DNA from: Amanita rubescens
Taxonomy: Eukaryota; Basidiomycota; Agaricomycetes; Agaricales; Amanitaceae
Assembly: GCA_015039365.1 (NCBI GenBank)
Contig: WION01000435.1
Span: 1 to 44,331 of the forward strand
Reading direction: 5' to 3'
Length of the DNA: 44,331 nucleotides
Made by a program: the position numbers and the translations under genes. Every line of letters starts with the position of its first letter. The first letter of the stretch is position 1. The notes under the pieces were generated by a model. That model had not been told where the DNA came from and searched no databases. It saw only the letters and a list, made by a program, of their open reading frames with translations. Below, one piece after another: positions 10,565 through 22,422 of the stretch.

Positions 10565-13381
10565 TCAACTAATTTTTTTCTGCTTTGCCTTAAGAAGCTT
10601 GTCCAGTTCTTGCTTGTAACTGTGTGTAGTGTGATGTTCAGGTCCCATAACTTGTTGCATAGTCTGGACTGCATGAGATAGTAAAGCCTCTGCTTCATTA
10701 AGCCTTTCCTGACTTTTATATGTCAAGGCCAAATCAGCCATGACCTGAAGGGTGTCTGGATGTTCTGACCCAAGCTTTACTTTCCTTGCATGCACAACTT
10801 CTATCTGCAGTTTCTCTGCCTCATCCCACCTTCCCTGATTATGGTATGTTAATGCCAAATTCTTCATGGTAATGAGAGTAGTTGGGTGGTCTGATCCCAA
10901 ATTTACTTTCCATGTATTTATCACTTCTACCTGCAGCTTCTCTGCCTCATTCCACCTTCCCTGTTTCATGTGCATTGATGCCAAATTGTTCATGGATGTG
11001 AGAGTGTTTGGATGGTCTGATCCCAGCTTTACTTTCCGTGCCTTCATCACTGCTACCAGCAGCTTTGCTGCCTCATCCTGCCTTCCCCGATTACAGTATG
11101 ATAATGCCAAATTGTTCATGGCAGTGAGAGTGTGTGGATGATCTGATCCCAGCTGTACTTTCCATGCCTTCATCACTTCTAACTGCAGATTCTCTGCCTC
11201 TTGCCACCTTCCCTGCTTCTGGTATGTCAATCCCAAATTGCCCATAATAGCAAGAGTGCTCGGATGGTCTGACCCTAGCTTTACTTTCTGTGCACTCATC
11301 ACTTCTACCTGCAGATTCTCTGCCTCATCCCATCTTCCCTGCATCTGGTATGTTAATGCTAAATTACTCAGGGTACTGAGAGTGACTGGATGGTCTGATC
11401 CCAGCTGTACTTTCTGTGCCTTCATCACTTCTACCTGCAATTTCTCTGCCTCACCCAACCTCCCCTGATTCTGGTATGTTGATGCCAAATTGTTGATGGT
11501 AGTGAGAGTGTCTGGATGGTGTGATCCTAGTGTTACTTTCCATGCCTTCATCACTTCTACCTGCAGCTTCTCTGCCTCATCCCACCTTCCCTGATCCCGG
11601 TATGTTAATGCCAAATCACTCATGGTACTGAGAGTAGCTGGATGGTCTGATCCCAGCATTACTTTCCTTGCATTCATCACTTCTATCTGCAATTTCTCTG
11701 CCTCCTTCCACCTTCCCTGATTCAAGTATACAAATGCCAGATTCTTCATGATAGCAAGCATGTCTGCATGGTCTGATCCAAGCATTGCCTTCTTCTCACT
11801 AACTTCTGCATTCAAAATCTTCTCTGCTTCATTCCAGCTTCCAATATGATCAAATACAATTGAAAACCTGACATATTCATGACCATAATATTTCTCTTGC
11901 AACCTCAATTCTTGTCCATGCAGAAGGTTTGACCTAATTTGTGGTGCAAGTAGTCTGCAGAATGCATGATTATCAATTTTCCAGTCAGGAACTATTGAGC
12001 AAGATAACAAGGCTCGTGCCCTGTGATAGTTATGAATAGCATCTGTTTGTGGCATGCAGCCCCTGCTCCAGGAACTTACTAACAGGTGCATTGAATACAG
12101 ATGATTTGCAACACTGATCAATGAAAATGAAAGCAAAACTTGTATCCCATCCAAAAATTGGATTCTGTCCCATTCACCAACTTCATCTATAAACAAGGTC
12201 TGATGGTTCAATAGTGTCATTGGAAAATCTGAATCTGCTGTATCAACATTCCCATTCATGTAATTCTCTGCAGCATTTTCAAATAGCTCCTCAGGTATAT
12301 TTTCATGATTTAGAAAGGCAAAAATCCTCAACAAGCCAATTGCATTTTGTGCTGCCTCAGCTTCTTCTGCATTTTTGTTTAGTATCATTTGCTGAATTTT
12401 TTGAAATGAAATATCCCATGTCCCATATGCAGATCTCCCATAACCAGATGCTCCCTTGAACTCTTTCTTTGACATCAGCTTCTGTTTATTCTTTTGGTAT
12501 AATTTGAGGTAATCATTGATACCACACCCAGATTTATGGATGTATGCTCCTGCTTGGTCAAGGGCAAGTGGGATTCCACCCAATTCCAACACCATCTTTT
12601 TGGCCACATTTCTAACATCATCAGATGTCCCATCCAGCATGGCAGACCTCAAAAACAAAGCAACAGCCTCATCCTCTTCCATAGCAAGAACATTTGATGA
12701 ACCGAATACAAGTCTCTTTAATTCCCCATTCCTACTGGTAATCAGGATGTTTCCTGCCACCCCTGGTGGGAGGAACTTCTCAACTACTGAATAATCACCA
12801 TCTGCATTATCATATATGATCAGCCATTTTGGCACTTGAGAAATCCACTGAAGAACAGATCCAGGTGAGTGCAACACTTCCTTTGGAGCATTTTTGGCCT
12901 GAGCTATCTGCATTAGTCCAAGTTCAATGGTAGCCTCTGATGTAGCATCCAGCCAATGTATGTTAGAAAACCTTGAACATGTCATTCACCAAGTTATCAA
13001 TATTATATGGTGATATACTCACAAATCAGAATTTTGCTCAAGGAATCTCAGGCAAATCTGAGTTTTGCCAATACCTCCCAGGCCATATAAGAGGAATGAT
13101 TTCCTCTGCCCATCAGCATAAGAGCTAAAATAATCCTTCATCCTTTGTAAGTATTCATCTCTACCCACAAAGAAGGTACTGGAATGCTTCAAGGGTGGCA
13201 AAGGTGGTAGAAGACTTGGGACAGGGGCTGGATGAACATGAATCTGATAGTTGCTGTTCTTAATATGCATGTAATGACAATACTTGAATCCACCAACCTC
13301 TGTGAATTGGACATTTGTCATAGAGAAGTCATGGGCCCCATGGAAAAAGTTAGAGTTGGGGGATTGAGAAGGATATGACAT
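10565..13381 (-). CDS. NLR-like receptor 2: NB-ARC ATPase with TPR array
   Basis: This is a paralogue of NLR 1 with the same three-exon layout: 13381-13298, 13243-13023 and 12971-10565 (903 aa). The first 54-base intron (13297-13244) is a multiple of three and has no stop, so retention would give a 921-residue form. NB-ARC motifs are Walker A GLGGIGKTQ, KWLIIYDNADG, GNILITSRNG, GGIPLALDQAGAYI and YSMHLLV. The array has about nine full 42-residue TPRs after one degenerate unit (IGSWNEAEKILNAEVSEKK), and ends in a diverged capping repeat (LLSHAVQTMQQVMG). The N-terminal motif is NFFHGAHDFSMTNVQFTEVGG-like and no effector domain is visible. Upstream, the exon matching MAMYPP of NLR 3 has an in-frame TGA, so translation probably starts at 13381. 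Confidence 0.86.
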
Positions 13382-13690
13382 GGTGGAGCCTGGATATAGT
13401 ATAACGGAGATGTTGGGACAAACTCATTATGAGCCAAGTAAAAATTACCTGATTTCACTTGTTAGCCTGAATATGTTGTGGGTACATCATGATTTCAATT
13501 GATAATTGTCAATATTCAGCCTGTTGTGACAGACATGGAACTTACCCAATTATTCAATGGCCAAGGTAATTAGTGATGGTGGTCAAGAGCAAGAGACTGT
13601 CACGCATGTGACATGTCACGGACCTCCGTGGAAAAGGACGTCGGCAAAGTTCGTCACCCGGTGAACCGACCGCCGCCGCTGGCAGCCATG
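13382..13690 (-). repeat. NLR 5' leader, copy 2
   Basis: Homologous to 4464-4728 and 25356-25504. It keeps the leader intron boundaries (ATCAG/GTAATTTTTAC and ATATCCAG/GCTCCACC). It contains the 12-base palindrome GTGACATGTCAC at 13608-13619. Confidence 0.5.
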
Positions 13691-14125
13691 GCCTACTATT
13701 AACGTTGATTTTCGTATGGCCTGACTGATCACGGGCGCTGATGGGACTCAGATTTGTTGACTGAGATGACAGTGTGCCCGATCAGCGACTCCAATCTTGA
13801 TTCACCATTCAACTTCCTCCCGTTATATTCAGTGTACATCTAACTCGATTACATATTTCACTTCATTTCTGGCGAAGAAAAGTGAATAAAGAAAGAGTAC
13901 ATTAGCATGTAAGGTGTAACTTCAACTTTAGAGTAACAATACGATGAAGCCTGTAAAAGGCCGCAATCACGGTGGTATATTACATTGCAAGCCGCGTTGC
14001 GTTGTTGCAAGCTTTGCCGGTCGTAGACTTTGATTCGGTTTCATCAAACCACCGCGTCATTGTGAACTACCGTAAGCCCCCACCCCGATGCTGACCGATT
14101 CAAGTCTCCAACTGACCGTCGGCCA
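13691..14125 (+). repeat. NLR-upstream cassette, copy 2
   Basis: Same orientation relative to the NLR gene as copy 3 (25505-26150). Shared words: GTTGATTTTCGTATGGCC, GATCACGGGCGCTGA, CTCCCGTTATATTC, GGTTTCATCAAACCACCGCG and CCAACTGACCGTCGGCCAC. Internal parts have diverged, and no coding frame is left that can be trusted. Confidence 0.7.
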
Positions 14126-15610
14126 CTTTGCACGTAACCTGGGTCATGGCCGCCTGGACGCATGAAGCCTATATGGAGAGCGTGTTATGAGATAACCCGA
14201 CGAGCAGCGTATTACCACTCCTGCACAAAGTCTTGCGCGCAACAACCGTTGGCCGTTCTGATCCTGATTACCAAATCTTTGTCGATACTCGAGGATGCGG
14301 ACTTGCGCAGATTGGACAGGATCGATATCTGGAACCTTGGGTGAATGAAGGATCTGAGGCCTGCGGAAGAGGGTCAGTCAATGTATACAGAAAGGGATGA
14401 GCACACCTCGTAAAAGCCGGACCTTCTGTCCGTGTCCGTTTTCCGCTTTTGCGTCATGAACGGCCCGCATACCCAATAATTTGCTTGGCAAGATGCTATG
14501 TAGTCGACACATTCATCAAGAGGGCCAGCGTTCAAAACGAAATTGAAATCATGGCGCTAGAAAGGCGATTTCTCGCTTAGCCTTATCCTCCCGGCCCGAA
14601 CGCAGCAGTTTTTCCATGGGAATAAAGTAAGACTGGGGTATCGACGAGCAAGGAAAGAACGAGCCATAGTAGTAGATAAAGAAATGGGGTGCGAGGAGCG
14701 AGATTGGTTATTGAGTGTGCGCATGTTTGGTTACGCGAGTTACATTGACAAGCGCTTACAAAAAAGGCTAACCGCTACCCAGGACGCAAGATGCAATCAA
14801 GCGACACCTTCTCCTCAGGCATCACTGTATATCACCGACTCGCGTCGTCAAATGATTGATATCAGTCAGTACTAATCTTATCTGTAAATACTTCTGCGTA
14901 ACGCGAATACTCGTATCCACGCGCATGGTTTTTCTTTGCCGGACATCGCTTGGGAAATGACTGATGACGTTTTACAGGGACCCGGATGTCAAACCTCTCC
15001 GAGGCTTTAGCCGGTCTGTACGATCCATGGAAATGTAAATCGCTTAATTATAATGGTGATTGTGGGGAAGACTGGTACCTGGGCCTCGTCAACCGGCGCT
15101 TTCTGCACCAGAAACTAGGCGGGCATGAGGAACCTTCGCTCCCCGACCCGGAAAAGGGTCCTCGGTCACATGCGGTGTCTGATACAAATGGTTTAAACTG
15201 CGACAGCCGTGCGTCGCAGTAGCGGATATTTTGACCTCCAGGGCAAAGCTACGTCCCTGCCCAGCGTTACGAACTTGAACAAATTAGAATCGCAAGTCTT
15301 GCCAGCGCCTGCGCTGCTTTTCGTTTCCCTAGAGCAGGTATATTTTCATGTTTCGTGCTTTCCTATTTCCTGTCTTGACCATTGCTTAGTCCATCGGGTC
15401 ATTCGACGTGCACCTTGAGCATGAGTCGCGTCCATTCTCGATTCTATTTCAACGCAACGTCAACCCAGGTCTTTAACCTCATTTCGACGGTGCTCATATC
15501 TTATTCTATACTCGTAAACCTTGAGCGTGCTATGCATTGACATGCTAAGAGCTTTTACCGAAAACGTGACATCGGGTCGCATCTGACATAGCTGCGTGTG
15601 GGATGGTCAG
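14126..15610 (+). repeat. Unit R, copy B
   Basis: Matches copy C (20361-22060) from its upstream part (ACCCGACGAGCAGCGTATTA / AACCGACGAGCAGCCTATTA; TTTTTCCATGGGAA) and copies A and C through the core. The intron is conserved (GAGCAG/GTATATTTTC...CTTAG/TCC, about 15335-15386). The joined frame stays open across the intron to a stop near 15475, and ends FSILFQRNVNPGL. Copy C ends FSILFQGDIAPVP at the same place. Upstream, a frame reads KCKSLNYNGDCGEDW. This looks like an eroding small gene of unknown family. Confidence 0.6.
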
Positions 15611-15879
15611 GTGGATGAAACAATTGTACTGGAACAATGAAGCCTTCAGGTGAGCGGGACTCAGACTGCCGTAAGTGAACGCACTTCCCAACTCAAACCA
15701 TTACACCAGGTTAACCCGTTAGCTATCGGTTTTGTTCTGAATATCGAACCGTTTTGATGATATATAAGTACTATAGTTAATATGTCACATGTCTTAATGG
15801 TATACAGATCTAATGCAACACGTCCAGGATCAGCGACAGAATACAACAAGGACGAGAGAAAATATTGTCACATTTGTAC
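15611..15879. other. Intergenic, nothing recognised
   Basis: Short unique stretch between unit R copy B and the decayed gene to its right. AT-rich around 15750-15790. No feature is supported. Confidence 0.4.
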
Positions 15880-17208
15880 TGGTATTTCACGTGATAGATC
15901 GGTCGACTGGCTCCAACCAGTGGGGCCAATGAGAGCGGTTCCAATAGGGAGTTGCCGTTGTTGACAGGAGCAGACTTGGTTGACGTGACCGTAGCGCCGG
16001 CACCTAAAGGAGAGAATTAAATGAGTGAGTGACCTGTCTAACAAGGCAGACTTGCAAGAGTCATTGCCGAGGACGATGTGCCCGATCGCGCCACGTGTGT
16101 TGGTCTGTGTGGAACAGAACTACTTACGCGTGAAGAAGGGGCTCTGGTGCCGACGCATGTTCCGGAGACGTAGTAGCCGCTTCCGATACTGCTGACAGTT
16201 GTGCAAGACGAGGGGGACGGGGCTGGGTGAGCGGGAGGCGTTGATGGCTCGCCCTGATAAAAGGGTGAGCTGCCATACATGCCCATTGGCTACGGGTTTG
16301 ATTGGGAGGATCAGGGTGACCTCGCCGCTGTCGCCAAGGCATTGCTCGAATCCGCCAGCATTGTATTTAGCGGGCATGTTTCAGTAGTAGCATCCCGTAA
16401 CGTCGTAGACGTGTTGGCGCCAAGTGGGTGCGCACGAAGCAGAACAGGCTGGAACTCTGACAAAGTTCTGCTCAGCACTTGGTAAGCTTGCCTTCGCGAT
16501 GGTGATGGTAATGAAACGGTACCTACCGTCCACTCATGCATTTGTTCGAGTTGACCAAACGCGCTGGGGAAGCTAATCCACCAATCGCATTGCCTATTGG
16601 GGCACAAGCGAGAGGTTATTAAGCAAGGACAAGGCACAGATGGAAATAGAAAACCGAGGTGCAGATCTTTATCGGTAACGAAATTTGCTTACCATTACCG
16701 GTGTCCCCGTGGGGATCAAGCCATCTTATATGGACAGTGATCATATGCATGAGGAGACGAGAGGAGCGGACGTGATCAGGTCACCACTGACAAAGCTCAA
16801 AACAACGTACCTATCCCTGAATGACGGGCGCCACTGTTAAGAAGGATGAAAAAGTCTAATGGTTACTCACGCCCGCATCGCTTGCAGGGGGATTGATACT
16901 TGTCAAGTTACCGACACCTAAAACGAGGAAGAAAATGTAAGGTTGCAGATTAAATTCACTCTGCAAGCGTACCTTCAGTGACTTGGATGTAGTCTGGAGT
17001 GACGACGTGTGCATCAGTATGAGGCGCTCTGAAGACGAATCAGATGTAGGTAACATATGTTCAAGATAGGTGTACTTTTACGCACCAGGCAACTTCTCCT
17101 TGTTGGAATGAGTGATGAGAAATTCGGATGTGCGGTGCCGCAAAAAAGGAAAGGAATGCCCAGAAAGGAAATGAGGACGTGATATTTGTGACGGCGTGAC
17201 AATTTCAT
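15880..17208 (-). pseudogene. Decayed gene for a secreted or membrane-anchored Cys-rich protein
   Basis: The minus strand shows a multi-exon gene of unknown family. A start at 17208 gives a signal-peptide-like N-terminus (MKLSRRHKYHVLISFLGIPF, then LFCGTA). Later exon pieces carry protein-like sequence with splice sites between them: VTEGVGNLTSINPPASDAG, CDWWISFPSAFGQLEQM, PACSASCAPTWRQHVYDVTG, FEQCLGDSGEVTLILPIKP, and a Ser/Pro-rich tail (SPSSCTTVSSIGSGYYVSG). Two defects stand out. An in-frame TGA at 16381-16383, after the codons GCYY, fits a CGA-to-TGA change. A one-base shift near 16283 separates PVANG from MYGSSPFYQGEP. The C-terminal hydrophobic stretch also reads in mixed frames. It could still be a live gene if either defect is a sequencing error. 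Confidence 0.45.
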
Positions 17209-17510
17209 CTTGGCCTCGTTCTCGTGGAATGAGTAATGTGCGCCACCGCCAAACATCTCAGTATTTCCGATTGTGGGAGAAGACCACACATTTCTGGTCA
17301 GATTCTGTCAGAATATTTTAGAACGACAGTGCGAAAATGCGGAAAATGGTTTCATTCACCGCCACATTTGGAGATTTGCGGTCACGGTTACTGATGCTGC
17401 GATGGCAACATCAACGTTCTCAACAATGTCCATTATGACCACTGGCCTCAGCAACGCAGTACATAAACCAGCAAATCTCGCCGCTCAATGTCTCCTCAGT
17501 TCCTTGCAAG

Positions 17511-19382
17511 ATGTCTTCTATCAATTACTACACTGTAGCTCTCGCAATCCCCGCTATCGGTCTCCTCGCCCACTTTATTCCATGGCTCTTAGATCCTTGT
17601 GGTGTAAAGGGCCATCCGGGCCCCTTCTTCGCAAAGTTTTCGCATCTCTGGTTGGGCTATGTTAGCAAGATGGGACACCGCTCTGACAGCGTCCACAAAG
17701 CCCACCGAAAATACGGTGTGTATCCCTTTTCGATACGTTATCTAGCTCACTAACTTGGTCGCGGAACAGGTCCCATCGTTCGTATTGCTCCCAACCACAT
17801 CTCCGTCGCCGACCCGGAGGCCCTGAACTCCATCTACGGTCACGGAAACGGTGCTTTAAAATCCGACTTTTATGATGCCTTCGTCTCTATAAGACGCGGC
17901 GTGTTCAACACGCGTGATCGCCCCGAGCATACACGTAAACGCAAGATTATCTCGCATATTTTCTCCCAGAAGAATGTTCTCGAGTTTGAGCCCCACCTCA
18001 AGCGCCATGTTCTTCAGCTCATCAAGCGATGGGATCAGTTCCACGACCTCGCTCTCAAAGGCATGTCCGGAAACGATGGAGAAGGTGGATGGGAGGGTAG
18101 AGATGGACGACTCTATCTGAATGTCTTGCCGTGTAAGCACTGGTTTCACGACGCCTGGTTTACAAAACTGATACAAGAGCCGTCATAGGGGTGAACTATC
18201 TGGCGTTTGACATCATCGGAGACCTCTCATTTGGAGCTCCATTCGGAATGTTAGAATCCGGTAAAGATGTCGCTATGGCCCCAAAACATCATGGCAGCCA
18301 ACAAGCCCTGATGAATTCCTACGGCAAACAGGAAATAAATTCGGACGTCATCGGCATTCCCGCTGTTGAGATCCTGAATGGCCGTGGTGACTTTTCGATG
18401 TGTGTAGGTGTGCTGCCTCCCTCTTGGAGGCCGATCGTCAGCAAACTTCCTGGATACCGATTTGGAACCGACTGTGTTCGGTATTTGGCTGGAATATCTA
18501 TTATGGCTGTTGCGAAACGATTGGCAAACCCCACCGATCGTAATGATTTGCTCAGCAAACTGCAGAACGGTCGCGACGACGAAGGCAAGCCTTTGGGCGC
18601 GGAAGAACTCACAGCTGAAGCCCAAACTTTCCTAATTGCCGGCTCGGACAGTAGTGCAAAGTAAGTTCAAACAGTAATAGCATGCTGCACCTATACTTAC
18701 GCAATCCTAGCTCAATTACCGCTATTATCTATCATATTGCCAGCAATCCGCGCGTCCAGGCGAAACTTCAAAAGGAACTGGATGAACACCTTGGAGCGGA
18801 AGACGATGTTGTCGCACCCGCTGATCAGGTCAAACTCCTTCCTTATCTCGATGCTTGCGTCAACGAAGCTCTCCGTGTCCACACCACTTCGGGTATTGGC
18901 CTTCCCCGCGTCGCTCCAAAAGGCGGCTTGACGGTGTCGGGTCAACACTTCGTCGAAGGTACCATTCTTAGCGTGCCCAGCTACACCATCCATCGCGATG
19001 TCAATGTCTGGGGCGAAGATGTCGAAGTTTTCAGACCAGAACGATGGTTCGAGCGTGACCAGAGTCTTATGCAGAAGACGCTCAACACCTTTTCTGTCGG
19101 TCCAAGGTGAGCAGGGCCTCGTTCGCTAACGGAGTTCATTTTGCTGATCGTTGGATGTAGGGCTTGTGTGGGTCGTAATCTGGCCATGATGGAGATGCGC
19201 ATTGTTGCTGCTTCGCTTTTCCGCCGGTATAGCTTTGTTCTTGAGCGACCTGATGAACAGGTTAGTGTCCCCCAGTTGAACCGAGGAGTTTGTGCCTAAC
19301 CTGTCACGCTTAGGTCGAAATATGGGAGGGATTTTTAAGGAAGCTGGTCTCTTGCAGACTTGGCATTAGGCGACGTGATTGA
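17511..19382 (+). CDS. Cytochrome P450, benzoate 4-monooxygenase (CYP53) type
   Basis: A heme monooxygenase anchored in the ER by an N-terminal helix (YYTVALAIPAIGLLAHFIPW). Six exons fit one frame of 534 aa: 17511-17715, 17770-18132, 18189-18660, 18711-19106, 19161-19260 and 19314-19382. Landmarks are the I-helix AGSDSSAN (about 340-347), the ExxR motif EALR (399-402), FRPERW, and the heme loop FSVGPRACVGR with ligand Cys481. The C-terminal third (SGIGLPRVAPKGG, SVPSYTIHRD, FLRKLVSCRLGIRRRD) closely follows fungal benzoate para-hydroxylases of CYP53, which detoxify benzoate and related plant phenolics. The I-helix Thr pair usual in this family is Ser-Ser here. Substrate is inferred from family only. 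The gene is intact. Confidence 0.93.
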
Positions 19383-20360
19383 CTTTGAATCTCGCATTTG
19401 CTCATCTATTGGTCATACCTATTTATATTATTTTGACGACCAATCTTAATTACATAGATGTTATGTACTCAATGACAACTGTTCTTTTAGCAATGTCGCG
19501 CGATCGTTATGAATTACGCAAACGAATGGATTCGTAAGGTACAGTCTAGTTGGACACATGTTACTCAGTGGTTCTCGCGAAGTAGCGTCGCGGGCCTAAT
19601 CTTAGATTGCAGGGAGGTATATCGTGACTACCTCTCACTTATTAGCCTTCTTGCTTCGTACTTTGTTTGGAGCTCTCGCCAACAGAGCGCGCGCGAAGTG
19701 GTTCCATAATCAGCAATCCAATTTTCTTACAGCTCAAAAATGGCCAATCGCGGGCTAAAGTCTTTGTGCTGTACACTAACTTGAAAGTCAAAGTGACAAA
19801 CATTGCGAACTCAAAGGCAAAAAACATACAAACTCCGTTTCCTGATAGACGTTGTGATTCTTTAAGGAAACTATCTACTTTCCTGAATTTGCCAACCGCT
19901 GATTTAGTTCAACCTTCTTGGTTTATTATGGTCTCGACTTGTTCGCGATGGGTCGCACATATTCAGGATGAGCGGCGAGGTCAAATAGTGCATCCACAAA
20001 CGCCTAGAAGTGCATTGGTTCACGCTATGTACACAAAAAAAAAGGTTTTGCGTACCTTCGTCCCGGTATCAATTTCAAAGTTGATGAGGATGATCCGAAT
20101 GATGTGACTCGTGTAAGGGTCCACGAACGGGTCCATCTGGCCAATCATCTCCGTACTGCGCTTCCTGCTCAAGGCGTTCCGTGATGAGAGGTTCTAGGTG
20201 CTTCATTCCCATTATTCTTCAGTTTTCCTCAAAACGGACGATGAAGCTAAGAGAAATTTGTCTTTTCAGTTGGCATCTAGACCATACAACAACTTACCGT
20301 CTGATGGAGATAGGGAACAAGTTAAGCAGCAGTCAATGGAGAATTGCTCGTTCAGCGATA
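19383..20360. other. Intergenic, no gene recognised
   Basis: A plus-strand frame from 19667 to 20107 (146 codons; contains LKVKVTNIANSKAKNIQ and PFPDRRCDSLRKLSTF) is the only long one. It has no recognised family and no clear neighbouring exons. It may be a transposon or gene relic. Confidence 0.35.
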
Positions 20361-22060
20361 CGTAATCTGGGTCACGGCCTTCTGAACGTGAAATGGAGCC
20401 TAGATGGCCAAGAGAATACGGTGTTACCCACATAAGGGTAAACCGACGAGCAGCCTATTAACACTCCTGCACATGCTGCAGACTCGTACCAGCGCGACAG
20501 CGGGTTTTTTCCATGGGAAGAAAGTGACTTTGACGCGTTTTTGCCATGTACGGATACGGGTAAGAACGAGCCTAGATAAGGCGGCCAAAGAAACGATGTG
20601 ATTGGTTATGCAAATGTGCGCGTATTTGGTTACGCGGGACTCGAGTTACCGGCGCTTATAGTAACCAAAAAGGCAACCCCCACCCGAACTCTATGGCTCG
20701 CATGGTCCACTCAAGCGACAGCAGCCCTTCTCCCCAAGTATTATATATTACCCACCACTCGTGTCGTCCAGACTGACATCGGCACTCATCTTCTCTGTCA
20801 ATACATCCGCGTAACACGAAATATACCCTTATGCTTCTTCTTTGCCGGACACCGCTTGGGAATGATTTACGATGTTTTGCAGGATTCCGATGTCAAACCT
20901 CTCCGAGGATTTAGCCGGTTTGTACGATCTCCAAGGAAATATACTAAATCACTTAATTATGGTGATTGTGGGGACTTGGGCGTCGTCAACCTGCGTTCTT
21001 GCCCCAGATCTAGGCCGGCACTCGGAATCTTCACTCAACCAACCCGAAAAAGGGACACCGGCCACATGCGGTGTCTGATATAGATTATTTAAACTACGAC
21101 AGCCGTGCGTTTCTACATTACGAGGTGACAAGTGGGCACAGCAGCGCCCAAACTTATATTTTAACCTCCAGGGCAACACTGCGTCCCTGTTCAGCATCGT
21201 GAACTTGAACAAACTAGAATTGCAAGTCTTCACATGCGGCGTGCCTCTTTTCGTTTCCATAGAGCAGGTATCTGTTCATGTTTTACACTTACCGATTTCC
21301 TGTCCTGACCATTTCTTAGTCCGTCGGCCATTCGACGTACCTTGAGCATGCGCCGCCTCGATTCTCGATTCTATTTCAAGGTGACATCGCCCCGGTTCCT
21401 TAACATCTGTCAATCTCATTTCGACAGCGCTCATATCTCGATCCCAACATAAGCCTTACCCCCTACTGGCAAACCTTCATGGGATCGCTACCTTAAGCGT
21501 ACAATGTGTTGACACGCCAAAGGGAAAAATTCCTAGCAGCCTCACGCTCGAGCTTCTACCAAAAACATGACATCGCATCGCATCTGATATGGCTTATGTC
21601 TATATGATCAGACCAATGTGCACGGACTCGGACGGTCTCAGTAGAGCTGCCGCTTGCCACACGACGCGACAATGGTACTATGCACTCTGAGTCGTGCGAC
21701 GCTTTTACTTTGGATCACATGGAACGAATCTGATACCTGATACTATATCGATATGTTGTTCCAACCTTGAGTCATCCAACTTTCTCTAGCGATTTGTTGA
21801 TTCGAATCAATGAACCATCCACGTAGATTTCACTTGCCCGCGTCGTCCAACATTGACTTGAGATGCGATATTTCCAAAGCAGTATGTGGGTGATATTGGT
21901 CGTCCGTCCAAATGATTTGGAAAGCCTGCTATGATTTAATCGCCATCCTTTAGTCGGTCGAGAAATACTTTCTGTGTAGCTTTTCAAGTCAATGGGACTG
22001 TGCGGCAAACCTTGCGACGTCCCTTGGGTTCTGTGTGACGCGCCTTACCACTTCTGATCC
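20361..22060 (+). repeat. Unit R, copy C
   Basis: Third copy of the unit, directly downstream of NLR 3 as copy A is downstream of NLR 2. A plus-strand frame from 20598 to 21083 (161 codons) includes DVKPLRGFSRFVRSP and KSLNYGDCGDLGVVN, matching copies A and B in part. The conserved intron is about 21269-21320 (GAGCAG/GTATCTG...TTCTTAG/TCCGTCGG). The following exon stays open to a stop after FSILFQGDIAPVP. A TATA-like site (ATTATATATTACC) lies near 20741. Confidence 0.65.
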
Positions 22061-22422
22061 CTGCTTTTTGACTACAATGCATGAGTGCATGTGCCAGTGT
22101 AGCTTGACACCCTCTTTAGGTGTGACATACCTGCGTCAGTAATCCCAATTCATTTTCCAATCCTAAAGTTACTGTACATATATGCTACCCTGAAGGTCAG
22201 CACCAGTGTTTCCTCCTTGTTACATTGGTGTCAAAGCACGTCTTCATTATGCACGTTGCTGGATATGAGCCTGAGTATGATGAGGACTTTGTGTATTGAC
22301 ATTGAAACTGTTACACTACTTTACATACACTGTGTATTCCCTGCTTTCCTCATCATGATGGAGTCCCAGATGTACATGACATTGCTGGTACCAGTGGGCT
22401 CCTTAGTTTTTGTGCCCTTGTA
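22061..22422. other. Intergenic, 3' flank of NLR 3
   Basis: No gene is seen. Homologous to the 3' flanks of NLR 1 and NLR 2 (AGCTTGACACCCTCTTT is shared with 10420; TTACACTACTTTACATA with 1240). Confidence 0.55.

Noticed and set aside
13599..13622. Palindrome GTGACATGTCAC as a specific operator
   Set aside because: It is not preserved at the matching place upstream of NLR 1 or NLR 3, so a regulatory role is not supported.
17014..17289. Start at 17289 for the decayed secreted-protein gene
   Set aside because: The inner Met at 17208 places a clear signal-peptide-like helix at the N-terminus; the longer form does not.
19667..20107. 146-residue plus-strand gene
   Set aside because: No recognised domain, no flanking exons and no copy elsewhere in the window. 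Kept only as a note on the intergenic stretch.
20598..21083. 161-residue gene in unit R copy C
   Set aside because: The frame is broken in copies A and B, and its first half is not conserved. Treated as part of a decaying repeat.
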